A stretch of 64,000 bases of DNA from contig NC_022664.1 in assembly GCF_000485905.1 (NCBI RefSeq), forward strand, positions 1,116,001-1,180,000. Direction: 5' to 3'. Positions 44,008 to 54,200 of this stretch are shown one piece after another. The notes beneath the pieces are model-generated. The model was not told the DNA's origin and made no database searches. It saw nothing but the letters and a program-made list of their open reading frames with translations. Origin of the DNA: Spiribacter curvatus. Lineage in GTDB: Bacteria > Pseudomonadota > Gammaproteobacteria > Nitrococcales > Nitrococcaceae. A program made the translations under genes and the position numbers. Numbering within the stretch: position 1 is the stretch's first letter; every line of letters begins with the position of its first letter.

Positions 44008-45003
44008 TCAGCGGTACTGACGCAGCGCCTGGGCCAGGTACTCAGCGATTTCGCCACGAAGCCGATCCGGCCCGACCACCTCGACCTGATCGCCCAGTCC
44101 GAGCAACCACCACCGTAGCTGAGCGGTATCAGCGACGGTCGCCGTCAGGTGGATGCGACCGTCGTCAGCCTCGCTGAGTGACTGACTCTCGCTCAGCGGT
44201 GTTTCCTCGAGGTGAACGGCCGTGCGCGGCTCGAGCAGCAACGCCAGCTCAAGCGGCGCCTCGGACAGCCGAAAATCCAGTCCACCGGACTGGACGTATT
44301 GCGATAGGTCGAACCCTTCTGGCCGCTCCACCGCTGCCTGACCCGACGCTGCCGACTCCATGCGGTGGAGCGCCATCTGAACAATCCCATCGCGCCCGTC
44401 GCGGGTGCAGATGAGATAGACCACACCGTCGCGGAAGACGATGCCCAACGGATGGAGGATGTAATCGCGCCGGGCACCATCGTAGCGGCGACGATACCGG
44501 GCCTCGAGCTGACAGTCATTGAAGAGCGCATCATAAACGGTCTCGAGGATCATCGGATCAATCACCGGCGCCATTAGTGTCTGACCACGGGGCACGACCT
44601 GGATCTTGTCTGGCCACGTCCGCACCGGACTGGGCGTTTCCGCGAGCACATTCGCTGCCTGGCGCAGGTAGGGCGCGAGCGCGTTCAGCGTTGCCGGTGC
44701 CATGAGCTCGCCAGAGAAATGCTCGGCGAGTTTGAACGCGAGAGCGGTCTGCGGCTCCATTCCGGGAATATCGAGCTGTCCAGCATCACGATCCCAGGAC
44801 CAGCCATGGGGGCGTGAGCGATCATCGAGCAATAGCCCGAACAGCTCGCCCGAGAGGCGCAGCAGATCACGCTGGATGGTGCGCTCAGTGGTGGAATAGC
44901 CTTGATCAGCGAGTCGGTCGCGGAGCGCCTGGGCCGTTATCTTTCGCGGCTGGCGCGGAATATGACGGAGCATGAGCCATTGGCGCAAAAGGGTATCGGT
45001 CAT
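44008..45003 (-). CDS. WYL-domain transcriptional regulator
   Basis: 331 aa from the ATG at 45003 (an ATG at 45018 is in frame but has no ribosome binding site). N-terminal winged helix with ITAQALRDRLADQGYSTTER and TIQRDLLRL; central WYL domain (LEARYRRRYDGARRDYILHP, then GIVFRDGVVYLIC) and a C-terminal WCX region. WYL proteins regulate DNA-damage or phage-defence genes by binding nucleic acid pieces. Here no defence genes are adjacent; the divergent neighbour is an asparaginase. The target is unknown. Confidence 0.87.
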   Translation of the reverse strand: MTDTLLRQWLMLRHIPRQPRKITAQALRDRLADQGYSTTERTIQRDLLRLSGELFGLLLDDRSRPHGWSWDRDAGQLDIPGMEPQTALAFKLAEHFSGELMAPATLNALAPYLRQAANVLAETPSPVRTWPDKIQVVPRGQTLMAPVIDPMILETVYDALFNDCQLEARYRRRYDGARRDYILHPLGIVFRDGVVYLICTRDGRDGIVQMALHRMESAASGQAAVERPEGFDLSQYVQSGGLDFRLSEAPLELALLLEPRTAVHLEETPLSESQSLSEADDGRIHLTATVADTAQLRWWLLGLGDQVEVVGPDRLRGEIAEYLAQALRQYR

Positions 45004-45123
45004 CTCGATTCCATCCATGAATCGGGTTTCAGTGGAGATAGACTACGCCCGGGTGCCGGCGGTATCGATCCCCCGCGTTATACTCTGCCACCAACCCGCA
45101 TCACCAATGGAACGGACGACTGC

Positions 45124-46119
45124 ATGATCCACCTACTCACCACCGGCGGAACCATCGCCAGCACCCCCGGCGACCAGGGCCGTCACGTCGCCGGTGCGCT
45201 CAGCGCTGACCACCTGCTCGCACAGGTCGGCACAGCAATGGGTGATGAACAGGCCGTCCGGAGCGAGTCACTGCTCCAGAAACCCAGCAACGCCATTGGG
45301 ATCGAGGATATGTGCGCCATCGCTGACCGTTGCGAGGCCAGTCTGGAGACACCGGAGACAGCAGGGATCGTCATCACCCATGGTACCGACACCCTCGAGG
45401 AGACGGCCTGGTTCCTTCAGCAGGCACTCGGCGACTGCCGCCGACCCGTGGTCGTGACCGGCTCGCAACGCGCCCTGCATGAGGCAGGCTCAGATGCCCC
45501 GCGGAACCTGGTGGACGCGGTCCGGGTGGCGGGTGCGCCCGAATCCTGTGGACAGGGCGTGCTGGTGGTGTTCGATGAAGAAATCCATAGCGCGGCGCTG
45601 GTCCGAAAGCTGAGCAGCTATCGGCTGAAAGGCTTTGGATCGCCGGGCTTCGGTCCAATCGGGCAGATCGATGGGTCAGCGCTGAATTATGCACTCCGTG
45701 CCTGTCCCGCCGAGCCCGTTCCACGGGGCACAGTCATGCCTCGCGTTGACATCCTGACCGCGGCAGCGAGCAGTGCCTGCCTGATCGACGCGGCGGTGGC
45801 CGATGGCGCCAGCGGGCTTGTGATCGATGCCCTGGGTCGTGGTCAGGTACCGCCTGACTGGGTGCCGGTCATCGAGCGCGCCAGCGACGCGGGCATCCCG
45901 ATTGCTGTGACATCAAGCACCGGATCGGGCCCTGTCGGAGCGGTGTATGAGTACGCCGGCAGTCTCGACTCCATCATCGCCGTGGGCGCCCTGCCCGCGG
46001 GAGCGCTCACTGCGCGGCAGACGCGGATTTTGATGATGATGATGCTATCAACCGGCACATCCCGCTCTGGGCTGGCGGCTGGACTGACTCAAGCCGGCGG
46101 CTGGCCAGGGGCTGGCTGA
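45124..46119 (+). CDS. L-asparaginase (type I/II family)
   Basis: 331 aa. The first active-site Thr is in LLTTGGTIAST and the second in ITHGTDTLEETAWFL (Thr-Asp pair), with VVVTGSQRALHEAGSDAP and the Gly-rich SSTGSGPV further on. It hydrolyses asparagine to aspartate and ammonia. No signal peptide is seen, so it is cytoplasmic. The ATG at 45124 is chosen because the reading frame upstream overlaps the regulator gene with unrelated sequence. It ends inside the opposing GIY-YIG gene by 31 bases. Confidence 0.9.
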   Translation: MIHLLTTGGTIASTPGDQGRHVAGALSADHLLAQVGTAMGDEQAVRSESLLQKPSNAIGIEDMCAIADRCEASLETPETAGIVITHGTDTLEETAWFLQQALGDCRRPVVVTGSQRALHEAGSDAPRNLVDAVRVAGAPESCGQGVLVVFDEEIHSAALVRKLSSYRLKGFGSPGFGPIGQIDGSALNYALRACPAEPVPRGTVMPRVDILTAAASSACLIDAAVADGASGLVIDALGRGQVPPDWVPVIERASDAGIPIAVTSSTGSGPVGAVYEYAGSLDSIIAVGALPAGALTARQTRILMMMMLSTGTSRSGLAAGLTQAGGWPGAG

Positions 46120-46946
46120 CCGACTGGGCGCTGAAGCCGATCAGTGACCCGGCGGATTGCCCGGACAAGCCCAACCAGGTCGTCAATCGGGAGCTGCCCC
46201 TTGCGATCAATCTCGGGGCTTAACGAACGGCCGATCGGCGCGTAGCAGCGATAACACGTGCCGCTGTTGATCGCGCAGGTCGAATCGATTCGCTGCATTG
46301 CCTCTGTCATCGCCTGGCGACTGCCACCGCGGGCCGGAATCGCCTGCAGCCGCATTGATCGGCCGTTCAGCGGCAGGCGGATCATGAGCCTTAGCGCCGT
46401 ACTGAACCCACTGACCAGTACATGCGGATCCTGCGCGACGCTCAGATCCGGTTCGTGGGTGTGATGACGCCGATCGTCGCCGAAAGCTCCACGCAGATAG
46501 TCGTGGATCGCCCAGAGTTTTTCGACAATGCCGTTATCAAGAATCTGGTCGCGCTGATTCTGCGTGTAGGTGCCATCCCGCAGCCCGGCAGGCACGCGCT
46601 CGACATCAATTCCCGGCATTGTGGTGTAGACCTGTTGCCGCCATTCGGTGGCTGGCCGCACAAAGCTGGCGCGATGACCGTGGATGGCGTTCGTGAGCTG
46701 ATCGAAGCCGTAGTTCCACTTAATCAGCACCGTTTCCACGGCGAAGGCTTCAGCCTCGGTCTCGAAACGGGCGATCACCACGCGGGTGACGTCATAGCCC
46801 GACGCCTTGATCGCCGCGATGCGGCGCTGCTTATCGCTCTCGTCGCCCTCATCGTGGTAATCCACGCGGTCACGTGTGCCCTTACCGACATAGAACACCC
46901 CGTTGTCGCGTGGATCACGGAGCTCATAGACATAGTAAGGCAGCAT
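46089..46946 (-). CDS. GIY-YIG domain protein similar to the LEM-3 nuclease
   Basis: 285 aa from the ATG at 46946. N-terminal GIY-YIG domain: LPYYVYELRDPRDNGVFYVG, followed by KGTRDRV, with the Arg and Glu of the active centre in YDVTRVVIARFETEAEAFAVE. This form is like the LEM-3/ANKLE1 nuclease module of animals. The second half (about 100-285) shows no domain that I recognise; its end is basic. Upstream start codons overlap the yigZ gene. It may be a structure-specific DNA nuclease (inference). Confidence 0.7.
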   Translation of the reverse strand: MLPYYVYELRDPRDNGVFYVGKGTRDRVDYHDEGDESDKQRRIAAIKASGYDVTRVVIARFETEAEAFAVETVLIKWNYGFDQLTNAIHGHRASFVRPATEWRQQVYTTMPGIDVERVPAGLRDGTYTQNQRDQILDNGIVEKLWAIHDYLRGAFGDDRRHHTHEPDLSVAQDPHVLVSGFSTALRLMIRLPLNGRSMRLQAIPARGGSRQAMTEAMQRIDSTCAINSGTCYRCYAPIGRSLSPEIDRKGQLPIDDLVGLVRAIRRVTDRLQRPVGQPAPGQPPA

Positions 46947-47002
46947 GTGGTCAGGATCGGTCGAGGCGCTGTCGTCGGCCAATGAATCACTCTTGCCAGG
47001 AA

Positions 47003-47587
47003 TCAATCCGCGCAATGACAACACAGGCCACGTGCGCCGCACCATGCCTCGAACTCAGTCAATGCAGTCTCGGGCAGCCTCAGCGTTACGGTGACCGCCT
47101 CGCCGTAATCGATCGCCCGAAGATCGGCCGCCGGCTCGCCGGACAGCCAGTGACGCAGCGGCTGCTCGTCGGCAAATGCCATGCTCAGTGAGCGCTCCAC
47201 CATCGGCTGCTCAATACCGCTCGGCAACGCCGACAGAACCGCCTCTGCGGCCCCCGCATACGCCCTCACGAGGCCACCCGCGCCAAGCTTGATACCGCCA
47301 AAATAGCGGGTCACAACGACGGCGACATCGACCAGGTCCTTATGACCGATGACGCCCAGTATCGGTCTCCCCGCCGTACCACTCGGCTCGCCATCATCGC
47401 TTGACGCCGCACTGTTGCGTCCCTGCCAGGCCCAACAATGATGTTGTGCCGCCGGATGCCCGAGCCGCGCTGCCTCGACCGCGGCAAGCGCTGCCTCGCG
47501 GTCGGCTGCGGGCGCTGCAACGGCGATGAACCGACTCCGCTTGAGGGTGATCTCGGTGGTGTGGGTTGTCGTGGGTACGCGGTGCAT
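47003..47587 (-). CDS. yigZ: YigZ/IMPACT family protein (UPF0029)
   Basis: 194 aa with the two-domain IMPACT layout: ITLKRSRFIAVAAPAADREA, then SDDGEPSGTAGRPIL, VVVTRYFGGIKLGAGGLVRA, and a C-terminal ferredoxin-like domain. Members bind ribosomes or regulate translation and proteolysis; the exact role in bacteria is not settled. It has no Shine-Dalgarno but a perfect palindrome directly before its ATG. It overlaps a possible longer start of the GIY-YIG gene, so the two form one transcript. Confidence 0.92.
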   Translation of the reverse strand: MHRVPTTTHTTEITLKRSRFIAVAAPAADREAALAAVEAARLGHPAAQHHCWAWQGRNSAASSDDGEPSGTAGRPILGVIGHKDLVDVAVVVTRYFGGIKLGAGGLVRAYAGAAEAVLSALPSGIEQPMVERSLSMAFADEQPLRHWLSGEPAADLRAIDYGEAVTVTLRLPETALTEFEAWCGARGLCCHCAD

Positions 47588-47599
47588 GACTGATCAGTC
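47588..47599. promoter_or_regulatory. 12-bp perfect palindrome at the yigZ start
   Basis: GACTGATCAGTC directly precedes the yigZ ATG (minus strand). A palindrome at this place could be an operator or just a dyad hiding the start. The remaining 210 bases to recC show no gene and no clear promoter boxes. Confidence 0.3.
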
Positions 47600-47809
47600 G
47601 GTGAAAACCCTGTCATTATGCGGATCAGTGCGCGGATTCGCATCCCGGGTCGCGCGCATCCCTGTAACGATCCGTACAATCCATCTTATGAGCATCGGCC
47701 TGCCTGCACCGCTTTTCCGGCTCACCAACGGCGGTTCACTCCGTCAGCGTCTGTCGCGCAGGCGCTTTAAGCTTTTATCATTCGATCACCCCGCAGGGAA
47801 TGCGATTGC

Positions 47810-50800
47810 ATGACAGAGACATTTACGCCCGGGTTCGCCGCCATCCATGCCAATCGGCTGGAGACACAGCGCGACATCATCGTCAGTCACCTGCATGCGC
47901 ATCCCCCTGAGCCGCTCGAGCAGGAAACCTTCCTGGTACAGTCCAACGGCATGGCGCAGTGCTCAAACATCCCTTCCCCCCCCGCCGATATCGGCGGCGG
48001 CAGCGGCATCGCCGCTGCCCAGCGCTTTGTCCTGCCGCAGTCCTTTCTCTGGCAGGCCTATCGGACGGTGCTGGGGGCCAGTGAGGTCCCCGAAACCTCG
48101 CCATTCGACAAAACCCGCCTGAAATGGCGAATCCATCGACTCATTCCCGATCAGCTCAGCGTCGATCCCGAAACCTTTGCGCCACTCGGTGACTACCTCG
48201 ACGATGACATCGATCAGCGTAAGCGCTATCAGCTCTCAGGCCGCCTGGCCGACCTCTATGATCAGTATCAGGTCTATCGGCCTGACTGGCTGGCCGACTG
48301 GCTGGATGGCCATGACACGGTGCGTGATGCGCGCCACCGGATCGCACCGCTTGGCGCAACGCTGCGCTGGCAGGCGGCGCTGTGGCGTGCCATCCATCGC
48401 GACGTCGGCCCCGATGCCCGGCGACTGTCGCGGCCGGGGATTCAGGAGCGGTTCATCGACGCCCTCAAAACCGCTGAACCGGGAGCTTTTCCGGCCCTGC
48501 CGCGGCGCATCACCGTATTCGGCGTCACCTCCATGCCACGCCCAGTACTGGATGCGCTCTATGCCCTCTCCCAGCACTGCCAGATCCTGCAACTGGTGCA
48601 GAATCCATCGGGTTATTTCTGGGCTGATCTGGTCGAGGACCGGGAGCTGCTCAAGCTCGATCAGCGCCGTCACCAGCGCCACTTCGGCACGCCGGGTCAG
48701 CCGCTGCTGGCCGCCTGGGGCAAACAGGGCCGCGATTTCATCGCCCTGCTGAACGAGATCGATGACCCCGACCACTACCGGGACTGGTTTCAATCCATCG
48801 ATGCCTTCGAGCCGCCCATCAACGATACGACCGCGATTTCCCAGCATCCGCTGCTCCAGCAGATCCAGCAGGACATCTTCGATCTCACCCCGCTACCGCA
48901 GCCAGGCGCTGAACGGCCGTTATCGGCCGATGGATCGATCCGCTTCCACCGGGCGCACAGCCGCCAGCGCGAGGTTGAGGTCCTCCACGACCGGCTGCTC
49001 GACGCCTTTCAGCGTGCCGACGACGCCGGTCACCCCCTGCGCCCGCGGGATATCCTCGTCATGGTGCCCGATGTGGATGCCTACGCACCGGCTGTGGAGG
49101 CCGTATTCGGCACCCTCGAGCCGCACGACCCGCGCTACATCCCCTATACCATCGGCGATCGTCGCAGCCGCAGCGAGGCGCCGGTGGCAACGGCGCTTGA
49201 GCGACTCACCGATCTGCCTAACGCTCGGCTGACGCTGGGGGACGTGCTCGACCTGCTGGAAGTGGCGGCCTTTCGGCGCCGGTTCGGCCTCAGTGAGGAC
49301 GATCGAGTGGTGTTACGTGAGTGGTGTCGGGACGCCGGGGTCCGCTGGGGGCTCGACAGCAATCAGCGCCAGCACCTCGACCTCGACAGCGGATTCGAGC
49401 AGAACAGCTGGCGTTTCGGGCTACGCCGACTGCTACTGGGCTATGCGGTCGGCACCGGCGAGGCCTGGCAGGGGATCGAGCCCTACCCCGAGGTGGGCAG
49501 TCTCGATGCCGCGCTCCTCGGACCACTCCGCGCGTTGCTCGACACCCTCGAGGCCCAGCTTGACGCCCTCAGTCAGCCAGGCCGCCCGGTGGACTGGGTG
49601 CGACGGGTGGAAACGCTGCTTGCGGATTGTTTCGAGCTGCGCGGCAATGACGAGCTGGCACTGGAGGCGCGGATCAACGAGGCCCTCAACGAGTGGCTGA
49701 ACGCCTGCGAGGAGGCCGGTTTCGACGCGGCCATTCCGCTGTCGGTCGCCCGCGATGCCTGGCTTGACGCCCTCGAGGATGAGGGACCCGCACAGCGCTT
49801 CCTCGCCGGTCGTGTCAACATCTGCACCATGATGCCCATGCGCAGCATCCCCTTCCGGCAGGTCTGCCTACTGGGGATGAACGATGGCGATTACCCGCGC
49901 ACTCAACCGCCGGTGGATTTCGATCTGATGGCCATGAAGGGGCAATATCGGCCCGGCGACCGCTCAGGACGCGAGGACGATCGCTATCTATTCCTCGAAG
50001 CACTGCTCGCCACGCGCGAGCATCTGCACATTAGCTGGATCGGGCGGAATCCGCGCGATGACAGCGAGCAGCCGCCATCGGTACTGGTCAACCAGCTGCG
50101 CGACCATCTCGACCGGGGCTGGCGGGTCACTGATCCAATCAACCAGATGGAGAGCACCACTCATCGATTGACGGTGGATCACCCCTTGCAGCCTTTCAGT
50201 GCGATCTATGACGGCGCCGGCGAGCACTTCACCTACGCCACCGAGTGGCAGTGCGGAGAACCCCCCAACAGCGCTGATGCGGCATTGGCGGAACCCGACC
50301 TTGATGACCCCCAGTCTGTCGGCCTCGCCGATCTGCATGCCTTCCTCACCGATGCCGCGCGGCATTTCATCGGCGAGCGCCTCAAGCTGCGTTTCGATGA
50401 GACGCGTGATGCCACCCCCGAAAGCGAGCCCTTCGAGCTTTCCGGGCTGGCGGCTCACCGCGTGCGCGAGGCCCTGTTGACCCCGCTGCGTCAGGGCGCC
50501 GCAAGCGCAGATCCACAGGCCGCTGTTGAAGCCGCCGGTGCCCGACTCGAGCGCAGCGGTCAGCTACCCGTGGCCGGAGTGGGTCGGCTTGCCCTGGATC
50601 GGTCCATTGCCGAGGCCCTGCGAGCCGGCCAGCGCTGGCAGGCGTGGCAGGCCAGAGATCCGCAGCGTGAGCCACCGCAGGAACTGCGTCTCGAACGCTG
50701 CGTCGGCGGTCAGCGGTTCATGATCGAGGACTGGACGACTGATCTCTACCGACTGGACGGGGAGTGGCGGCGGCTGGTCCTCAAGGCCGGTGATACGCTC

Positions 50801-51268
50801 AAGGATAAACGCCCCCACGATCCCCGCCTGCTCAATGACTGGCTCCATCATCTGGCGGTCAATGCCAGTGGACTGTACTGCCCGACGACCATCGTTGCTC
50901 ACGACGCCGAGCATCGGCTGCCGGCGCTCTCTGCCCCAACCGCGGCGGCGCACCTCGATGCCATACTCGCGGGCTGGCATGCGGGACTGGAACGCCCCCT
51001 GCCGCTGCCCGTCAGGACGGTCTTCAAGCTGCTTCGCGAACATCCCGATAAGCCGCTGACAGCGGAGGCCGCCCGACCGTACTACGAGGGCTCGGGTCAC
51101 CAGACCGGCGAGGTCGAATACGCGGGGAGTGGCGCATTGCGGCGTTGCTTTCCCACCGCCGCGGCGCTTTTTGAAGCGCAGACGGATAAGGGGCCCCTAC
51201 TCGCTCACTGGGCTCACCGACTCTATCAACCGCTCATCGAGCAGCTCTCGCAGGAGGACGAATCGTGA
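47810..51268 (+). CDS. recC: exodeoxyribonuclease V subunit gamma (RecC)
   Basis: 1152 aa, near the 1120 of E. coli. It is the inactive helicase-like subunit that guides the 3' strand and recognises Chi. Typical segments are FLVQSNGMAQ, LPQSFLWQAYR, FGVTSMPRPVLDALYALSQH, DILVMVPDVDAYAP, YTIGDRRSRSEAP and MMPMRSIPFRQVCLLGMNDG. It has no Walker motifs. AGGGAA lies before the ATG at 47810. It overlaps recB by GTGA. The gene order recC-recB-recD without ptrA is common outside enterics. Confidence 0.96.
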   Translation: MTETFTPGFAAIHANRLETQRDIIVSHLHAHPPEPLEQETFLVQSNGMAQCSNIPSPPADIGGGSGIAAAQRFVLPQSFLWQAYRTVLGASEVPETSPFDKTRLKWRIHRLIPDQLSVDPETFAPLGDYLDDDIDQRKRYQLSGRLADLYDQYQVYRPDWLADWLDGHDTVRDARHRIAPLGATLRWQAALWRAIHRDVGPDARRLSRPGIQERFIDALKTAEPGAFPALPRRITVFGVTSMPRPVLDALYALSQHCQILQLVQNPSGYFWADLVEDRELLKLDQRRHQRHFGTPGQPLLAAWGKQGRDFIALLNEIDDPDHYRDWFQSIDAFEPPINDTTAISQHPLLQQIQQDIFDLTPLPQPGAERPLSADGSIRFHRAHSRQREVEVLHDRLLDAFQRADDAGHPLRPRDILVMVPDVDAYAPAVEAVFGTLEPHDPRYIPYTIGDRRSRSEAPVATALERLTDLPNARLTLGDVLDLLEVAAFRRRFGLSEDDRVVLREWCRDAGVRWGLDSNQRQHLDLDSGFEQNSWRFGLRRLLLGYAVGTGEAWQGIEPYPEVGSLDAALLGPLRALLDTLEAQLDALSQPGRPVDWVRRVETLLADCFELRGNDELALEARINEALNEWLNACEEAGFDAAIPLSVARDAWLDALEDEGPAQRFLAGRVNICTMMPMRSIPFRQVCLLGMNDGDYPRTQPPVDFDLMAMKGQYRPGDRSGREDDRYLFLEALLATREHLHISWIGRNPRDDSEQPPSVLVNQLRDHLDRGWRVTDPINQMESTTHRLTVDHPLQPFSAIYDGAGEHFTYATEWQCGEPPNSADAALAEPDLDDPQSVGLADLHAFLTDAARHFIGERLKLRFDETRDATPESEPFELSGLAAHRVREALLTPLRQGAASADPQAAVEAAGARLERSGQLPVAGVGRLALDRSIAEALRAGQRWQAWQARDPQREPPQELRLERCVGGQRFMIEDWTTDLYRLDGEWRRLVLKAGDTLKDKRPHDPRLLNDWLHHLAVNASGLYCPTTIVAHDAEHRLPALSAPTAAAHLDAILAGWHAGLERPLPLPVRTVFKLLREHPDKPLTAEAARPYYEGSGHQTGEVEYAGSGALRRCFPTAAALFEAQTDKGPLLAHWAHRLYQPLIEQLSQEDES

Positions 51269-54200
51269 GCGATCCGCAACCGCTTGACGTGCTGGCCACC
51301 CCACTCAACGGGCAGCAGCTCATTGAGGCGAGTGCCGGCACCGGGAAGACCTTCACCCTCGCGGCGCTCTATCTACGCCTCGTCCTTGGCCATGATCCCA
51401 CTGACCCAGAGCGGCGGCCGATGCTCCCGCCCGAGATCCTGGTGATGACGTTTACGCGCGATGCCACCCGGGAACTCCGCGACCGGATTCGGGCGCGCCT
51501 TGCCGAGGCGGCGCGCTGCTTCGTCGGTGCCCGCGATCCCGATCCTGATGATTCCATCCTGACCGGACTGCTGGATGCCTATCCTGACACCGAGACGAGG
51601 CAGCGCCACGCCGATCATCTTCGCGCGGCGGCGGACTGGATGGACGAGGCGGCGATCTACACCATCCACAGCTTCTGCCACCGCATGCTCCAGCAGCATG
51701 CGTTTGACGCCGGCAACCCTTTCGCCCTCGAGCTCAGCGATGATGAGGGCCTGATCACCCGCGAGGCGATTGAAGACTACTGGCGAGAGACGATTTACCC
51801 ACTCAGTGACGACGCGCTGGCGGCGCTGGGGGCGACGCTGAGCGGCAGGGGGGATGGAGCGAAGCCCTCAATCAAGCGTTTCGCCCACACCCTCAAGCCC
51901 CTGCTCGCCAGCAGTGAGCAACTGGGCGTCGACGCCTCACAGCCCCCCGGCCCGGTCATCGAGCGCCAGGCGGCACGGCAGGCACAGGCGATCGAGTCAC
52001 TACGAACCGCCGTCCACGCCGATCTTGAGGGCTTTGACGAGGCGCTCGCCGAGGCCTGGGCGAGCAAACGTCTCGCCGCCAGCAAAAACCCTGTCCCTAA
52101 AACCTGGATGAACGCCCTCAGGCCCGCTCTCGAGGCATGGCGGCGCAATCCGGCCCAGCGACTGCCCGAGATCGATCCGGCCAAGATCGCGCGCGCGACG
52201 CTCGAAAAAGGCGTCACGAAAGGCAATACATTGCCGGAGGCGCTGGCCGAACACCCCATCGCGCTGGCCGCTGACGAGCTGGGCGAAGCACAGGCGGCAC
52301 TGGCCGAAACCGCCGGTCCGTTCTACGCGCATGCCGCGCAGTGGGTCGCACGGCGGATTGTGGCGACACGGCGTCAGCGCGGCGTCATCGGGTTCAACGA
52401 TATGCTCACCCGGCTGCGCGATGCGCTCCGGCAACCCGAAGCCGGCGAGCGCCTGGCCTCGGTCATCCGTTATCAGTTCCCAGTGGCGCTGGTGGATGAA
52501 TTCCAGGACACCGACCCGATCCAGTACCGAATCCTGCAGGCCATCTACCCGCCGGATGCCGACGCGGGTCTGGTCCTGATTGGCGATCCGAAGCAGGCGA
52601 TCTACAGCTTTCGCGGTGCAGACCTCGCGACCTATCTGCAGGCGGCGTGGCGCATTCCCGAGACCCGGCGTTATACCCTTGCCCGCAACTTCCGCTCCGC
52701 GAGGAGCATGGTCGATGCGGTCAATACGCTATTCGGGCAATCCCCGCTGGGTTCCGAGCCATTCCAGCCTGATGCCATCGACTTCCAGCGGGTCAGCGCG
52801 AACGGCCGCAGCGAGACACTGTCCATCGACGGCCAACCGGCACCGGGGATGACGCTCTGGCAGCTGCAGGCCGGCGACGAGGCGCCCGAGGGTCTGCCCA
52901 TGGCCGACTACCGCCGACAGATGGCGACCATCGGCGCACGGCGAATCCGTCGGCTCCTCGATCAGGCGCAGGAGGGTAAGGCCGGGTTCGGCAATGGCGC
53001 CGATCAGCGACCGGTCCGTCCAGCGGATATCGCCATCCTTGTGCGCACCGGCGAGGAGGCCGGGCTCATTCGCGCGGCACTGCGCGAGCACGGGTTGGCC
53101 TCGGTCTATCTATCGGATCGGGACAACGTCCTACAGACCGTCGAGGCCGGTGACGTGCTTCGTTGGCTACAGGCCATGGCCGAGCCGGAATCGGAGCGTC
53201 GCGTGCGGACCGCGGTGGGCACCGCCAGCCTCGCCTATGACTGGGCCACCCTGGATGGGCTTTTCAGCGACGACGCGCGCTGGGAGGCCGTCCTCGAGCA
53301 GTTCCGCGACTACGCCGATCGCTGGCGGCGCCGCGGCGTCCTGCCCGCCCTGCGCCAGCTCATTCATGACCATGCGCTCGCGCATCGACTCCTCATGCGC
53401 CCCGGCGGAGAACGGGCACTGAGCAACCTGTTGCAGATCAGTGAGCTCCTGCAGGAGACCGCCGCTACGCTGGACGGGCCGGCGGGTCTGGTGCGCTGGC
53501 TCGATGAGGAAATGCAGCGCGAGGGAGATACCCCGGCCGACGACCGTATCCTGCGCCTGGAAAGCGATGCAGCGCTGATCAAGGTGATCACCATCCACAA
53601 ATCCAAGGGCCTCGAATACCCACTGGTTTTTCTGCCGTTCATCTGCAGCTATCGCCCCGCGAGGGCTGCTCCCCCGCTGATCCGCGAGAACGGTGACGAC
53701 TCGGTCATCGCCTTCAAGGCAACCGAGGCAGACACGCAAGCCGCACGTGACCGCCAGCAGGCGGAAGACATGCGCCTGCTCTACGTCGCCGTCACCCGCG
53801 CGGTGCATGCCTGCTGGCTGGGTCTTGCACCGATCCGGCAGGCTGGGAAAACCAAGGGATCGGGGATTCACTTGCAGGAATCCGCGATTGGCCGATTGAT
53901 CGGCTGCCCGAGCGATGCGACCGCGGCCGATCTGGGTCCACTTCTCACGGCGCTCGCCAATCGCAGTCCGGCGATCATCCGCGAGCCGGTCGAGCGCCCC
54001 ACCCCATCGGATGGCACGGCACGGGTTGCCACCACGCCGCCCGCGATGGCCGTTGCCCGGACCTACACCGCCCGGGCGCCTGGCGCAGAGCGCTGGTGGA
54101 TCGCAAGCTATAGCGCCCTCCTCGAGGATGGACCGCGTGCCGCTATCCCCGGTACGGCACAGGCCGACATCCTTGCCGAGGAGAGTCAACAGACAACCCA

